A DNA stretch of 64,000 nt from Arthrobacter sp. U41 (lineage in GTDB: Bacteria; Actinomycetota; Actinomycetes; Actinomycetales; Micrococcaceae). Below are positions 8,209 through 16,762 of this stretch, piece after piece. The notes beneath the pieces are model-generated. The model was not told where the DNA came from. It saw only the letters and a list, made by a program, of their open reading frames with translations, and searched no databases. Every line of letters starts with the position of its first letter. Within the stretch, counting starts at the first letter, position 1. The stretch is from assembly GCF_001750145.1 (NCBI RefSeq), contig NZ_CP015732.1, forward strand, positions 372,001-436,000. The letters are read 5' to 3'. The position numbers and the translations under genes are program-made.

Positions 8209-9024
8209 TCAGTGGTGCGCGCGGGTTTCCTGCAGACGCTTGATGAACCAGCGGGACTGTTCCGGCCCATAGGGCAGGATCGGGATGGCCTTCGTGGCAT
8301 CATCCGGGGTTTCCCGCGTCGCCTGGGTGGCCTGCCGCACCGCCGTCGTCATGGTGTTGGCCATGGTCTTGACGAACTGGTCGCTGCACGGTTCCCCGTG
8401 CCCGGGAATCAGGAATTCGTAACGGTGACGCAGCGCGGAGACATGCCGCAGGACGTCCGCCCATTCTTCGGGGTAGGAATCCTCGAAGGACGGGTGTGAG
8501 CCCTGCTCCACCAGGTCCCCTGCGAAGAGGGTGGTGGCCGTGCCGACCAGGAGATCGCCGTCCGTGTGTCCGCGGCCAAGGTAGAAGAGCGTGACACTCT
8601 GCCCGCCAAGATCCACCAGCACAGGCTGGTCCTTCACGATTGCGTTCGGCACCACGAGCTCCACGTTGACGCCCTCGCCGGCAGCCATCTCCGGCTCATC
8701 CGTCCCGACGGCTCGGCGCTGGCTGTCGCCGTTCTCCTCGATCTCCGCGGCACAGTTCTCGTGCGCCCAGAACTCGGTCACTCCGGCGTCGGCGAACACC
8801 GCGTTGCCGAAAAAGTGGTCATAGTGGGCGTGCGTGTTGACGACGACGAGCGGCGACCGGGTCTTTTCCCGCACGGCGTCAAGGATCTCCTGCCCCTGCC
8901 GCGGTCCGCCGCCGGTGTCGACCACCATGGCGCGTTCGGAGCCGACAACCAGCCCGGTGTTGAGCAGGGATCCTTGGGTGGTCAGGACGTAGTTGTCCGG
9001 GCCAACCTCGAGCCATCGTGACAT
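8209..9024 (-). CDS. Metallo-beta-lactamase-fold hydrolase
   Basis: A 271-residue protein starting at ATG 9024 with GGAGA close before it. The zinc ligands of the MBL fold are all visible: NTHAHYDHFFGN (HxHxDH), the downstream GRGHTDGD histidine and the IPGHGEP histidine, with SLLNTGLVVGSERAMVVDTGGG at the N-terminus. Proteins of this subgroup are usually hydrolases of thioesters, lactones or cyclic phosphodiesters; the substrate cannot be read from sequence. The C-terminal 50 residues are helical. No operon partner: the upstream side is a mobile-element region. Confidence 0.85.
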   Translation of the reverse strand: MSRWLEVGPDNYVLTTQGSLLNTGLVVGSERAMVVDTGGGPRQGQEILDAVREKTRSPLVVVNTHAHYDHFFGNAVFADAGVTEFWAHENCAAEIEENGDSQRRAVGTDEPEMAAGEGVNVELVVPNAIVKDQPVLVDLGGQSVTLFYLGRGHTDGDLLVGTATTLFAGDLVEQGSHPSFEDSYPEEWADVLRHVSALRHRYEFLIPGHGEPCSDQFVKTMANTMTTAVRQATQATRETPDDATKAIPILPYGPEQSRWFIKRLQETRAHH

Positions 9025-9490
9025 TAAATCTCCGTATTCCGGCGTTGTTGTTGCGATGTTTAGGCCTCGATTCTACCCACTCCACCGGCGCCAATCAGGA
9101 ACGCGACTCTTCCCTCGATGGCTGGCCCGGGTCGCACCCCGAGTTCAGTGCCGATTGGCCACCAACACACTAGAAGATGTATCGCGAGACCTGGCCTCGG
9201 CGAAGACCAACCGGTGTAGTTCTTTACCGCGCTCAATGTTAGCGCTCCCCGCACCGAACGCGTCGCACACTCGTGGCCAGGTTCAATGACTTGCGGAGAA
9301 CCGCCTCTCGGCCTCATCAGTGCCGATAGCGAGGTCCCGAAGGGAACACTAAGCCTGAAGGACCGGTGCCGAAATTTGCTTGGGATGAGCGGATACTTCA
9401 GCGCCGCTGTCAGTTCCGTATTGAGGAAGGGCGCCAATGTCTTTGCGTACGTGGCCGTGATGTGGGCAGCGGCACCTCGGTAGACAATCG
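9025..9490. other. Degenerate region next to IS110 remnant
   Basis: No intact gene. Directly downstream (minus strand) of the recognisable IS110 fragment, a different frame reads TIVYRGAAAHITATYAKTLA and on through ALKYPLIPSKF. It may be further decayed transposase or a scrap of another gene that I cannot name. The region includes the promoter of the MBL-fold gene. Confidence 0.4.
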
Positions 9491-9878
9491 TATTTCCGGT
9501 GCCGGAAACGCATGAGATCTCCTCTGGCGTCTTCCCGGGCGCGGACCAGGTCCCGCGCTGCCTCTTGGTCCGCGGAAGGGATCCGGACCGCGGTAATCTC
9601 GCCGAGTTTGAGCAGCCGGGCCAGGTGTAGTGCGTCGTTCGCCTCGGTTATTACCCGGTCCCCCGACGGACGCTGGAGTTTCGACGGGGTCGCGACGAGA
9701 GTGTCGACTCCGGCGGCCAGCAGGAACCAGGCCAGCCCAAAACCGGTCGTGCCGGCTTCGTAGACCACGCGTACCGGGGACGGAAGGGACACGATCCAGG
9801 CAAGAATCTCCGTATGGTCCGGAGTCATCCGGTGCGGAATGATTTCGCCGGTCTGCGCATCCAAGGGCGCACGCGGCA

Positions 9879-11306
9879 GGTAGTGCCCATTAGCGTGGTG
9901 TAACGCCCCGGCCCCGGGCGTGTTGTTCCCGAACGTGAGGCGGCCATCGCGTGATTCTTGGAAAGACCGACCAAAGTCTTCTCTCAAGGAGTTTCCACGC
10001 GATGACCGCACCCCATGTTATCGACCCTGCCCGTTTCCTGTCCGAGCAGCTCGAGCAGGCCTCTCCGGATCTGATGCGATCCATGCTCACGACCTTTATC
10101 AACGCGCTGATGAGCGCCGAAGCGGACGCGGTCTGCGGCGCCGAATATGGTGCGCGCTCCGAGGCCCGCAGCAATTCCCGGAACGGGTACCGGCACCGGG
10201 ACTTCGACACCCGCACCGGAACCCTGGACGTCGCCATCCCCAAGCTCCGGCAGGGCTCGTATTTCCCGGACTGGCTGCTGGAGCGCCGCCGCCGGGCCGA
10301 GGCCGCACTCACGACCGTGGTCGCGACCTGCTACCTGCTCGAGGTGAGTACCCGGCGGATGGAAAAACTCGTCGAGACCCTGGGGATCACCCGGCTTTCG
10401 AAGTCCCAGGTCTCGGTCATGGCCGCGGACCTCGACGGCCAGGTCGAGGCGTTCCGCACCCGCCCGCTGGACGCCGGCCCGTACACGTTCGTGGCCGCCG
10501 ACGCCCTCGTCCTCAAGGTTCGCGAAGGCGGGCGCGTCGTCAACGTCCATGCCATGGTCGCCACCGGGGTCAACGCCGACGAACACCGCGAGGTCCTGGG
10601 CATCCAGGCCTCCTCCGCCGAGGACGGCGCCGGCTGGCTGGGCTTCTTCCGGGACCTGACCGCCCGAGGCCTGACCGGGGTGAAGCTGGTAACCGCCGAC
10701 GCCCACGCCGGGCTGGTCGCCGCGATCGGCGCGACCCTGCCCGGGGCAGCCTGGCAACGCTGCCGCACGCACTACGCGGCGAACCTCATGGCCGCCACGC
10801 CGAAGGCGTCCTGGCCGTGGGTGACAACCCTCCTGCACTCGGTCTACGACCAGCCCGACGCCGCCGGCGTTCAGGCCCAGTTCGACCGGGTCCTGGATGC
10901 CCTCGCTGAGAAGCTGCCCCGCGTCGCGGACCACCTCGAAGCCGCCCGCGAGGACATCCTCGCGTTCATGCCCTTCCCCAAAGGCCTCTGGCGCCAGATC
11001 TGGTCCAACAACCCGCAGGAACGCCTCAACCGGGAAATCCGGCGCCGCACCGACGTCGTCGGGATCTTCCCTGACCGCGCCGCGCTGATCCGGCTCGTCG
11101 GCGCCGTCCTGGCCGAACAGCACGATGAATGGATCGAAGCCCGCCGCTACCTCAGCCTCGAACTCATCCAACAATCACAGACCGTCGGGACCATGCCCGC
11201 GGCCAACACCGAACAGGAGGACACCAACCCCGAACTGGCGCTCAGCGCCTAAGCAATCCCAAGAATCACGCAACAACCCCGCTACACCACGCAAATGGAC
11301 TTGACC
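9879..11306 (+). mobile_element. IS256-family insertion sequence with 8-bp target duplication
   Basis: A 1428-bp element. The imperfect terminal repeats run inward from 9879 (GGTAGTGCCCATTAGCGTGG) and from 11306 on the other strand (GGTCAAGTCCATTTGCGTGG). The 8 bases ACGCGGCA occur directly outside both ends (9871-9878 and 11307-11314), the target duplication size expected for IS256. A second, inner and perfect 13-base inverted repeat (GCGTGATTCTTGG, 9949-9961 and 11259-11271) lies closer to the gene and could be a transposase binding site. The element sits inside an IS110 remnant. Confidence 0.9.
10002..11252 (+). CDS. IS256-family (Mutator-type) transposase
   Basis: A 416-residue transposase starting at ATG 10002 (MTAPHVIDPARFL), with an upstream in-frame alternative at 9951. 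Family hallmarks visible: NSRNGYRHRDFDTRTGTLDV, IPKLRQGSYFPDWLLERRRR near residue 75, the first acidic residue in VAADALVLKVREGG, VTADAHAGL for the second, WQRCRTHYAANL, and NNPQERLNREIRRRTDVVGIFP carrying the last glutamate. No frameshift or stop is seen, so it may be active. Confidence 0.93.
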   Translation: MTAPHVIDPARFLSEQLEQASPDLMRSMLTTFINALMSAEADAVCGAEYGARSEARSNSRNGYRHRDFDTRTGTLDVAIPKLRQGSYFPDWLLERRRRAEAALTTVVATCYLLEVSTRRMEKLVETLGITRLSKSQVSVMAADLDGQVEAFRTRPLDAGPYTFVAADALVLKVREGGRVVNVHAMVATGVNADEHREVLGIQASSAEDGAGWLGFFRDLTARGLTGVKLVTADAHAGLVAAIGATLPGAAWQRCRTHYAANLMAATPKASWPWVTTLLHSVYDQPDAAGVQAQFDRVLDALAEKLPRVADHLEAAREDILAFMPFPKGLWRQIWSNNPQERLNREIRRRTDVVGIFPDRAALIRLVGAVLAEQHDEWIEARRYLSLELIQQSQTVGTMPAANTEQEDTNPELALSA

Positions 11307-11362
11307 ACGCGGCAACAGAACGGGCATGGACATCCAAGCCGACGCTTGTACGCTCGAACATA

Positions 11363-11452
11363 GCTGGAACCTCCAAATTTCAAATGTGGCTCTACCTGTC
11401 CGCCAAGTCTGTCAGGCAACCCACGTCTTGCTTTGAAAAGGGAGGTTCCAGC
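11363..11452. repeat. 12-base inverted repeat between two IS110 elements
   Basis: GCTGGAACCTCC at 11363-11374 is repeated inverted as GGAGGTTCCAGC at 11441-11452, with TTTCAAA-like sequence just inside both arms. The left arm contains the ribosome site of the minus-strand IS110 gene. The right arm therefore looks like the leader of a second, inverted copy or a folded IS110 end. The rest of 11453-11744 is the non-coding leader of the next IS110 element. Confidence 0.55.
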
Positions 11453-12761
11453 CCCAAAACCCGGCTACCTCATTTCTCTAATGGTTAGTGACCAGCCCGA
11501 GGTTGGTTGGCAGACTGCTTTCCGGGACTGCCGGGCGTGACTCCCTTCATATCTGACCCGCCACCTGCGGTGTCTTTTAGACGACCTGTCCGCCCGGCGG
11601 GCCCGGAAGCAGCCGGCCCACACCGGTGGCTTGATAGAAGACTGTCCGCTTCGCCCCGGTGGTGCTGCGTGACCCTTAGAGATTTGCCTCAGGGTGATTC
11701 TCCCGGCTGGTTCCGACTGGACCTCTTCGGACAGGAGCAAGCAAATGACCAGAGTCGCAGAGCAGTACACACACGTCGTCGGCGTGGATACACACGCCAA
11801 GACACACACATTCTCGATGCTCGCCGCCGCCACAGGCGCGGTGATCGGGACCGACACGTTCCCTACCACCGGAGCAAGCATGAGTCGGGCAGTGGAATGG
11901 ATCCGCCGCCGCACCCCGACCGGGAACGTCCTGGTCGCGGTCGAGGGGACGAGCTCCTACGGGGCAAGGCTGACGCGCCTGCTCGAGGTCGAATGCTTCG
12001 CCGTCTGCGAGGCCAGACCGCCCCGGCGGCAATCCCGCAGCGCACACGGGAAAACCGACGCGATCGACGCCGTCACAGCCACCCGGACCGTCCTGGGAAC
12101 GGCCACGACCAAACTCGTCAGCCCCCGGGCCGAGGGCTTCAGGGAAGCGCTGCGGATCCTCCTGGCCGCCCGGCGCTCGATGGACACCCAGCGAACGGGT
12201 GCGCGCAACGCGCTGACCGCCCTGGTACGGACCCTCGATCTTGGAATCGACGCATGCTCCCCGCTGACCGCTGCCCAAATCGCGACGGTCCAAGGCTGGC
12301 GGGCCAGACAGGGAGACGGTGCTGCCGCCGCCGTCGCACGGGCCGAGGCGCGGCGCCTCGCGTCCGCCTTCATCGCCCTCGGCACGGAGCTGGAAGACAA
12401 CCAGCGGGCCCTGGCCGAGCATGTCGAGCTCATGGCCCCGGAAATCCTGGACATCCACGGGGTGGGCCCGGTGACCGCTGCGATCATCCTCGCCGCGTAC
12501 TCGCACCACGGCCGGGTCCGCTCGGAAGCGGCCTTCGCAGCCCTCGCCGGCGCCAGCCCCATCCCGGCATCCTCGGGCAACACGAACCGATAACGGCTCA
12601 ACCGCTTTGGGGACCGGCAACTCAACCGCGCAATGGACGTCGTCGCCCGGACCCGAAGCCTCACAGACCCCGACACCCGAGCCTACATCGAGTGGGCTGC
12701 CGCGGAGATCTCGGACAGTGGGCCCCCTTAAAATGGGGGTCTACCGAAAGTAGAGATCAGC

Positions 12762-13052
12762 ATGACCGCATCACGCAAGCGTTTTCCCCAGGAGTTCAAG
12801 GACGAGCTGTGCCGCGAGGTGATCACCACGTCCAAGCCGATCAAGGACGTGGCCACCGCCTACGGTGTCGGGCCCGAGACGCTCCGCAACTGGCTGGTCA
12901 AGTACCGCGAGGCCAACGGCGGCACGGAGGTGGATCTGACGGTCTCGGAACGGGCCCGGCTGAAGGAGCTCGAGCGTGAAGTTCAAGAGCTGCGGGCGGA
13001 GACTGCCTTCCTGAAAAAAGCCAGCGCTTACTTCGCGCGGGAGCAGCGGTAG
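12762..13052 (+). CDS. IS3-family transposase OrfA
   Basis: A 96-residue helix-turn-helix protein (KRFPQEFKDELCREV, VATAYGVGPETLRNWLVKYR) with a C-terminal leucine-zipper-like helix (RARLKELEREVQELRAE). It overlaps orfB by one base (TAG/GTG at 13052). A run of six A at 13014-13019 near the end could allow -1 slippage to make the fused OrfAB transposase, since orfB lies in the -1 frame and that frame is open across the junction. The codons at the run are AAA AAA rather than the classic AAA AAG arrangement. Confidence 0.9.
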   Translation: MTASRKRFPQEFKDELCREVITTSKPIKDVATAYGVGPETLRNWLVKYREANGGTEVDLTVSERARLKELEREVQELRAETAFLKKASAYFAREQR

Positions 13053-13945
13053 TGAGCAAGTATGAATTCATCGATTCCCAAAAAGCTGAGCCCGCCAATC
13101 TAAACTCGGTGGTGAAAATGTGCCGCTGGCTGGCCGTCTCAACCTCCGGTTTCTATCACTGGGCCACCCGTCCGCAATCTGCCACCTCGGGGCGCCGGCA
13201 GGCCCTGACAGCGCGGATCCAGCACTTCTTCGAGGAGTCCGAGGGCACCTACGGGTACCGGCGCATCCACGCCGATCTCGCCGCGGAACAGACCGAGTGC
13301 TCTCCCGAGCTGGTGCGGCAGATCATGCGCCACCAGGGTCTGGTGGCCTGTCAGCCACGCCCGTTCCGCATCACCACCGAGGCTGACGCTGAGGCCGCCG
13401 CGGGCATGCCCGACCTCGTCAACCGGGATTTCACCGCCGACCGCCCCGGAGTGAAGTTCGTCGGCGACATCACCTACATCCACACCTGGCAAGGGTTCGT
13501 CTATCTCGCCACCGTCATCGACTGCTACTCAAAGAAAGTCGTCGGCTGGTCCATCGCCGATCACATGCGCACCGAGCTCGTGACCGATGCGCTTAGGAAC
13601 GCCGCCGCGACAACCCGGATCGAGCCGTCCGCGATCTGGCACTCCGACCGGGGCAGCGTCTATACCTCGACGGATTTCAGGGCCCTGGTGGCCGGCCTCG
13701 GTATGCGCTCCTCGATGGGACGCACCGGCGTGTGCTGGGATAACAGCATGGCCGAATCGTTCTTCTCCGCCCTGAAAAACGAGCGTGTCTACCGGACCGT
13801 TTACGCGACCAAATCACAAGCCCGGAGCGATCTCATCCGCTACATCGAGGGGTTTTACAACAGCCGGCGCCGTCACTCCGCGCTCGGTTACCGCCGGCCC
13901 AACGAAGTCCACTATGGTTATCAACAGCCAGCCTTGGCAGCGTAG
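13052..13945 (+). CDS. IS3-family transposase OrfB (integrase core)
   Basis: A 297-residue DDE recombinase. The HTH_21-like region EGTYGYRRIHADLA is followed by the rve core with the three acidic residues in FVGDITYIHTW (Asp), WHSDRGSVYTS (Asp) and DNSMAESFFSALKNE (Glu), then YIEGFYNSRRRHSALGYRRP. It starts at GTG 13052 if translated alone; production as OrfAB by -1 frameshifting is the family norm. The frame is intact. Confidence 0.93.
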   Translation: MSKYEFIDSQKAEPANLNSVVKMCRWLAVSTSGFYHWATRPQSATSGRRQALTARIQHFFEESEGTYGYRRIHADLAAEQTECSPELVRQIMRHQGLVACQPRPFRITTEADAEAAAGMPDLVNRDFTADRPGVKFVGDITYIHTWQGFVYLATVIDCYSKKVVGWSIADHMRTELVTDALRNAAATTRIEPSAIWHSDRGSVYTSTDFRALVAGLGMRSSMGRTGVCWDNSMAESFFSALKNERVYRTVYATKSQARSDLIRYIEGFYNSRRRHSALGYRRPNEVHYGYQQPALAA

Positions 13946-14150
13946 AAGAATCCACTAATTCCGCTGTCCGAAATCCCCGCAGCAGCCCAGAGCACTGCAG
14001 AAGGCAAGAGTCCACGGGAAATCCGCCGTTGCCTCAAACGCTTCATCGCCAGACATATCTTCCGCCAGCTTCAGACACTTATGGCTTGACTCACCACCGT
14101 AGAAGGGTCGTCTAGACCGACTCCGCGTAGCTACTCAAGCATTTTTGGGT

Positions 14151-15110
14151 CTATGCCTTCTTCTGCTTGATCATTACTTCACTCGTTGCGCGGCGGGGCG
14201 AGCGTGCCACACGGTGTCCGTCACGCCCATAACCGACTGCTATCTGCATGATGATTAGCTCGTACTCGGGGATGCCCATTTTGGCACGCAGCGCCGTCGT
14301 AACATTATTCGGCTGGCTCATGTTCAGCATGCAACTATCGACGCCCAAGCTGTGCAGTGCCCATACGAGGCTCATCGAAAACAACCCGCCCTCGATCCAG
14401 GGCTGGTTACGTTCGCCCACCCCAGCAGACAGACGTGCATCGACGGTGACTAGCGCCACGACGGGCACGTCGCCGATCCCTGCATTGCCGTTCTGGTAGC
14501 TTAGGACCGAAGCCTTATCGTCGGCGTCGGTGTAAAAGCGAACGCGCCAGGATTGCCGGTTACAAACTGACGGGGTATGAATGGCAAGCCGGACAGCCTC
14601 GGTGAGTAATCCCTCGGGAACGGGACGGGGATCGAAATCACGGATGCTGCGCCGGGAAGCAAAGAAACCTTCTGCACCGATCTCGCGTTCCACATCATCT
14701 CGGACCGGGCTGACCTCGGCAGAAACAGCGCCCGACTCATTCCAATCCAGCAGGGCAACACGGGCGGAGCGGGCATAAGCTACATATTCGTCATCAACGC
14801 CCCGGGCATCGGCTAGGGGGAGTAACATGTCAAGCCGGCCTAAGACTGCGGCACCGAAGGGTCGCCGTGGATCGTTGAGCGCCAGACCCTTCTCAACCCG
14901 GTGGTAGTCCTTAGTCAACTGGGTCTCCAGTTGCCGGTCGGACAGTCGCACACTAGCTGCACTGTCGTCCGGAGCAGAAAACCGCTCGTACCGCCTCCGA
15001 TCCAGAATGGATTCCCGTCGCTGGGTCAGGCGCGTTTTCACGCCGAGTGCATAGCTGAGCATCGGGGCAGGAAGTAGCTGCTTGATCATCCGTTTCATGC
15101 CCCCAAGCAT
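14151..15110 (-). CDS. Nitroreductase-family flavoprotein
   Basis: A 319-residue protein with an N-terminal extension of about 150 residues before the nitroreductase fold. The FMN-binding core is seen in RRSIRDFDPRPVPEGLLTEA, then IHTPSVCNRQSWRVRFYTD, and later WIEGGLFSMSLVWALHSLGV with SCMLNMSQPN. Family members reduce nitro or quinone groups or carry out unusual flavin chemistry; longer forms with this N-terminus are often found in polysaccharide loci. ATG 15098 (MKRMIK) is a possible second start. It stands alone between the IS region and the bkd operon. Confidence 0.75.
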   Translation of the reverse strand: MLGGMKRMIKQLLPAPMLSYALGVKTRLTQRRESILDRRRYERFSAPDDSAASVRLSDRQLETQLTKDYHRVEKGLALNDPRRPFGAAVLGRLDMLLPLADARGVDDEYVAYARSARVALLDWNESGAVSAEVSPVRDDVEREIGAEGFFASRRSIRDFDPRPVPEGLLTEAVRLAIHTPSVCNRQSWRVRFYTDADDKASVLSYQNGNAGIGDVPVVALVTVDARLSAGVGERNQPWIEGGLFSMSLVWALHSLGVDSCMLNMSQPNNVTTALRAKMGIPEYELIIMQIAVGYGRDGHRVARSPRRATSEVMIKQKKA

Positions 15111-15305
15111 AAGCGGTCGTCAGTCTCGGCCGGTTAATGTCCTCAGGCCGAGCCAGGGACCCCTTACATTCGCACTGCCGGGATGATAGTTGGAACTAAT
15201 CGGCGCACGCCAGGCTGACTCGGAACCTCCAAGCACGGCGAAAGCTCGACATTCAGTCACTATGCCACCCGCCAAATCCACTGGAGCCGGGCCCGCTCTC
15301 ACATG
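15111..15305. other. Intergenic region downstream of bkdC
   Basis: About 195 bases upstream of the nitroreductase gene and downstream of bkdC on the same strand. No T-rich hairpin and no clear promoter boxes were found. Confidence 0.35.
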
Positions 15306-16760
15306 TCACATGTCCGCCAGCACCGACCCCGGGTTCTCGATCGCGTCGGCCACGTAGCGCAGGAAGCCGCCGGCTGTGCCGCCGTCGCAGACGCGGTGGT
15401 CGAAGGTGAGGGTCAGCTCGGTGACTTTGCGCACGGCCAGCTCGCCGTTGACCACCCAGGGCTTGTCGATAATGCGCCCGACGCCGAGGATGCCCACCTC
15501 TGGGTGGTTGATGATCGCGGCGGAGCCGTCCACCCCGAACACACCATAGTTGTTCAGCGTGAAGGTGCCGCTGCCGAGCTCCGCCGGGCTGGCTTTGCCG
15601 TCGCGGACGACGGCGGTGAGTCGGCGGATTTCCGCGTCCAATTCGCGGGCGCTGAGTTTGTCCGCGTTGCGCACCGACGGCACCATCAGGCCGCGGTCGG
15701 TCTGGGCCGCGAAGCCGAGGTTGACCCCGTCGAAGGCGACAATCTCTTGGGACGCTCCGCCGGTGGCCTCCTCGGTGGTGATGATCCGGGTGTTCAGCTC
15801 CGGGAATTTCTTCAGCCCGGCGGTGACGAAGCGGGCGATGAAGGCCAGCAGGCCCGGGGTGTGGTGCGGGTCGGCTTTTTTCAGGGCGGCGCGCATCTCC
15901 ACGAGGGCGGTGGCGTCGACATCGACCCAAACCGTGGCTTCCGGGATTTCGGAGCGGCTGCGTGTCATGTTCGCCGCGACGGCCTTCCGCACGCCGCGGA
16001 CGGCGGTCCGCCCGGTGATGCCGAGCCCGGTGCGGGCGTCGGTGTCGCCGGGGGCCAGGACCTGCGAGGTTTCGGCGGGCTCTGCCGCCGGGCGCTCAAG
16101 CGCCGAAGGCTTGATGACCGCCTCGACATCGCGGCGCATGATCAGCCCGCTTGCCCCGGAGCCCTGGAGCTCGCCCAGATCAACCCCGTGGTCCCGAGCC
16201 ATCCGTCGGACCAGCGGTGAAATGACAGCCCCCAGTTTCCCGGGCACCCGGGTCCGCATCAGCAGAAGGTCATCGGCAGCCTTGCCGGCCGCGGACACCC
16301 GGGCTACCGGCTCAACCACCGCAGTCCCGGCCGGGGACTTCCGTGGCCGCGTCCTGCGGGCAACCCCGTGCCCGCCCGGCGTCCCGTACCCGATCAGGAC
16401 GTTCCCCGACCCGGCTTTCTCCTCCTCGCGATACACCCCGGCCGCAATTTCAGCAGTTTCGGCCGGCTCAACCTCCGAGGTTGGGGTTTCCGCGGCAGCC
16501 GCAACCGCCGGGGCACCGGCCGGCGTCACGGAGATCAGCGGCTTGCCGACTTCGAGGGTCTGGCCGGGCTCGCCGTGCAGCACGGCGACGGTGCCGGCGT
16601 ACGGGGAGGGCACCTCCACCATGGATTTGGCCGTCTCGACCTCGGCGATGGGCTGGTCGACGCGGATTTCGTCGCCCACGGCCACGAGCCAGTTCACGAG
16701 TTCGGCTTCGGTGAGTCCCTCGCCGAGGTCCGGGAGGAGGAATACTTTCGGTTCGCTCAT
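15306..16760 (-). CDS. bkdC: Branched-chain 2-oxoacid dehydrogenase E2 (dihydrolipoyl acyltransferase)
   Basis: A 484-residue E2 starting at ATG 16760, two bases after the E1-beta stop. Domain order: one lipoyl domain (about residues 3-78, lipoyl lysine in VETAKSMVEVPSP), a Pro/Ala-rich linker, a peripheral subunit-binding domain (PLVRRMARDHGVDLGELQGS, GLIMRRDVEA), and a catalytic domain ending in LTFDHRVCDGGTAGGFLRYV with the HRxxDG motif. It transfers the acyl group from E1 to CoA. The divergent Lrp/AsnC gene supports a branched-chain substrate, but a pyruvate dehydrogenase cannot be excluded. The E3 gene is not in the window. Confidence 0.88.
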   Translation of the reverse strand: MSEPKVFLLPDLGEGLTEAELVNWLVAVGDEIRVDQPIAEVETAKSMVEVPSPYAGTVAVLHGEPGQTLEVGKPLISVTPAGAPAVAAAAETPTSEVEPAETAEIAAGVYREEEKAGSGNVLIGYGTPGGHGVARRTRPRKSPAGTAVVEPVARVSAAGKAADDLLLMRTRVPGKLGAVISPLVRRMARDHGVDLGELQGSGASGLIMRRDVEAVIKPSALERPAAEPAETSQVLAPGDTDARTGLGITGRTAVRGVRKAVAANMTRSRSEIPEATVWVDVDATALVEMRAALKKADPHHTPGLLAFIARFVTAGLKKFPELNTRIITTEEATGGASQEIVAFDGVNLGFAAQTDRGLMVPSVRNADKLSARELDAEIRRLTAVVRDGKASPAELGSGTFTLNNYGVFGVDGSAAIINHPEVGILGVGRIIDKPWVVNGELAVRKVTELTLTFDHRVCDGGTAGGFLRYVADAIENPGSVLADM

Positions 16761-16762
16761 GG

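Larger units (their letters stand above)
9491..11361 (-). pseudogene. IS110-family transposase remnant, interrupted by IS256
   Basis: On the minus strand an IS110 transposase begins at ATG 11361 behind GGAGGTTCC (MFERTSVGLDVHARSV, with the conserved D-x-H motif). It is broken by the IS256 element and resumes at about 9878 as TGEIIPHRMTPDHTEILAWI, VRVVYEAGTTGFGL, VATPSKLQRPSGDRV and EAARDLVRAREDARGDLM, all typical IS110 N-terminal domain text. Joining the two halves at the 8-base duplication leaves a one-base frameshift near 9865, and the frame is lost again after RFRHR near 9500. The C-terminal domain is missing. The element is dead. Confidence 0.85.
12693..13989 (+). mobile_element. IS3-family insertion sequence with 3-bp target duplication
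   Basis: A 1297-bp element. Its left end reads TGGGCTGCCGCGGAGATCTC and its right end, on the other strand, reads TGGGCTGCTGCGGGGATTTC, so the imperfect inverted repeats run for about 27 bases and end in the TG...CA typical of IS3. GAG flanks both sides (12690-12692 and 13990-13992), a 3-base duplication. Inside are overlapping orfA and orfB. A truncated relative is present at 26023. Confidence 0.92.
11745..14089 (+). pseudogene. IS110-family transposase, broken by stop codon, IS3 insertion and frameshift
   Basis: ATG 11745 has AGGAG nine bases upstream. The product starts TRVAEQYTHVVGVDTHAKT (catalytic D-x-H of the DEDD domain) and includes VAVEGTSSYGARLTRLL, KTDAIDAVTA and the C-terminal IHGVGPVTAAIILA. 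At 12591 a TAA interrupts the frame before RLNRFGDRQLNRAMDVVART, where relatives have a sense codon. The frame is then split by IS3 at 12693-13989. The tail GKSPREIRRCLKRFIARHIF resumes after the IS3, one base out of frame, and ends at TGA 14089. Three separate lesions show it has been dead for some time. Confidence 0.88.

Noticed and set aside
9949..11271. Inner 13-base inverted repeat as the ends of IS256
   Set aside because: No duplication flanks it, whereas the outer repeats at 9879 and 11306 are flanked by the exact 8-base ACGCGGCA.
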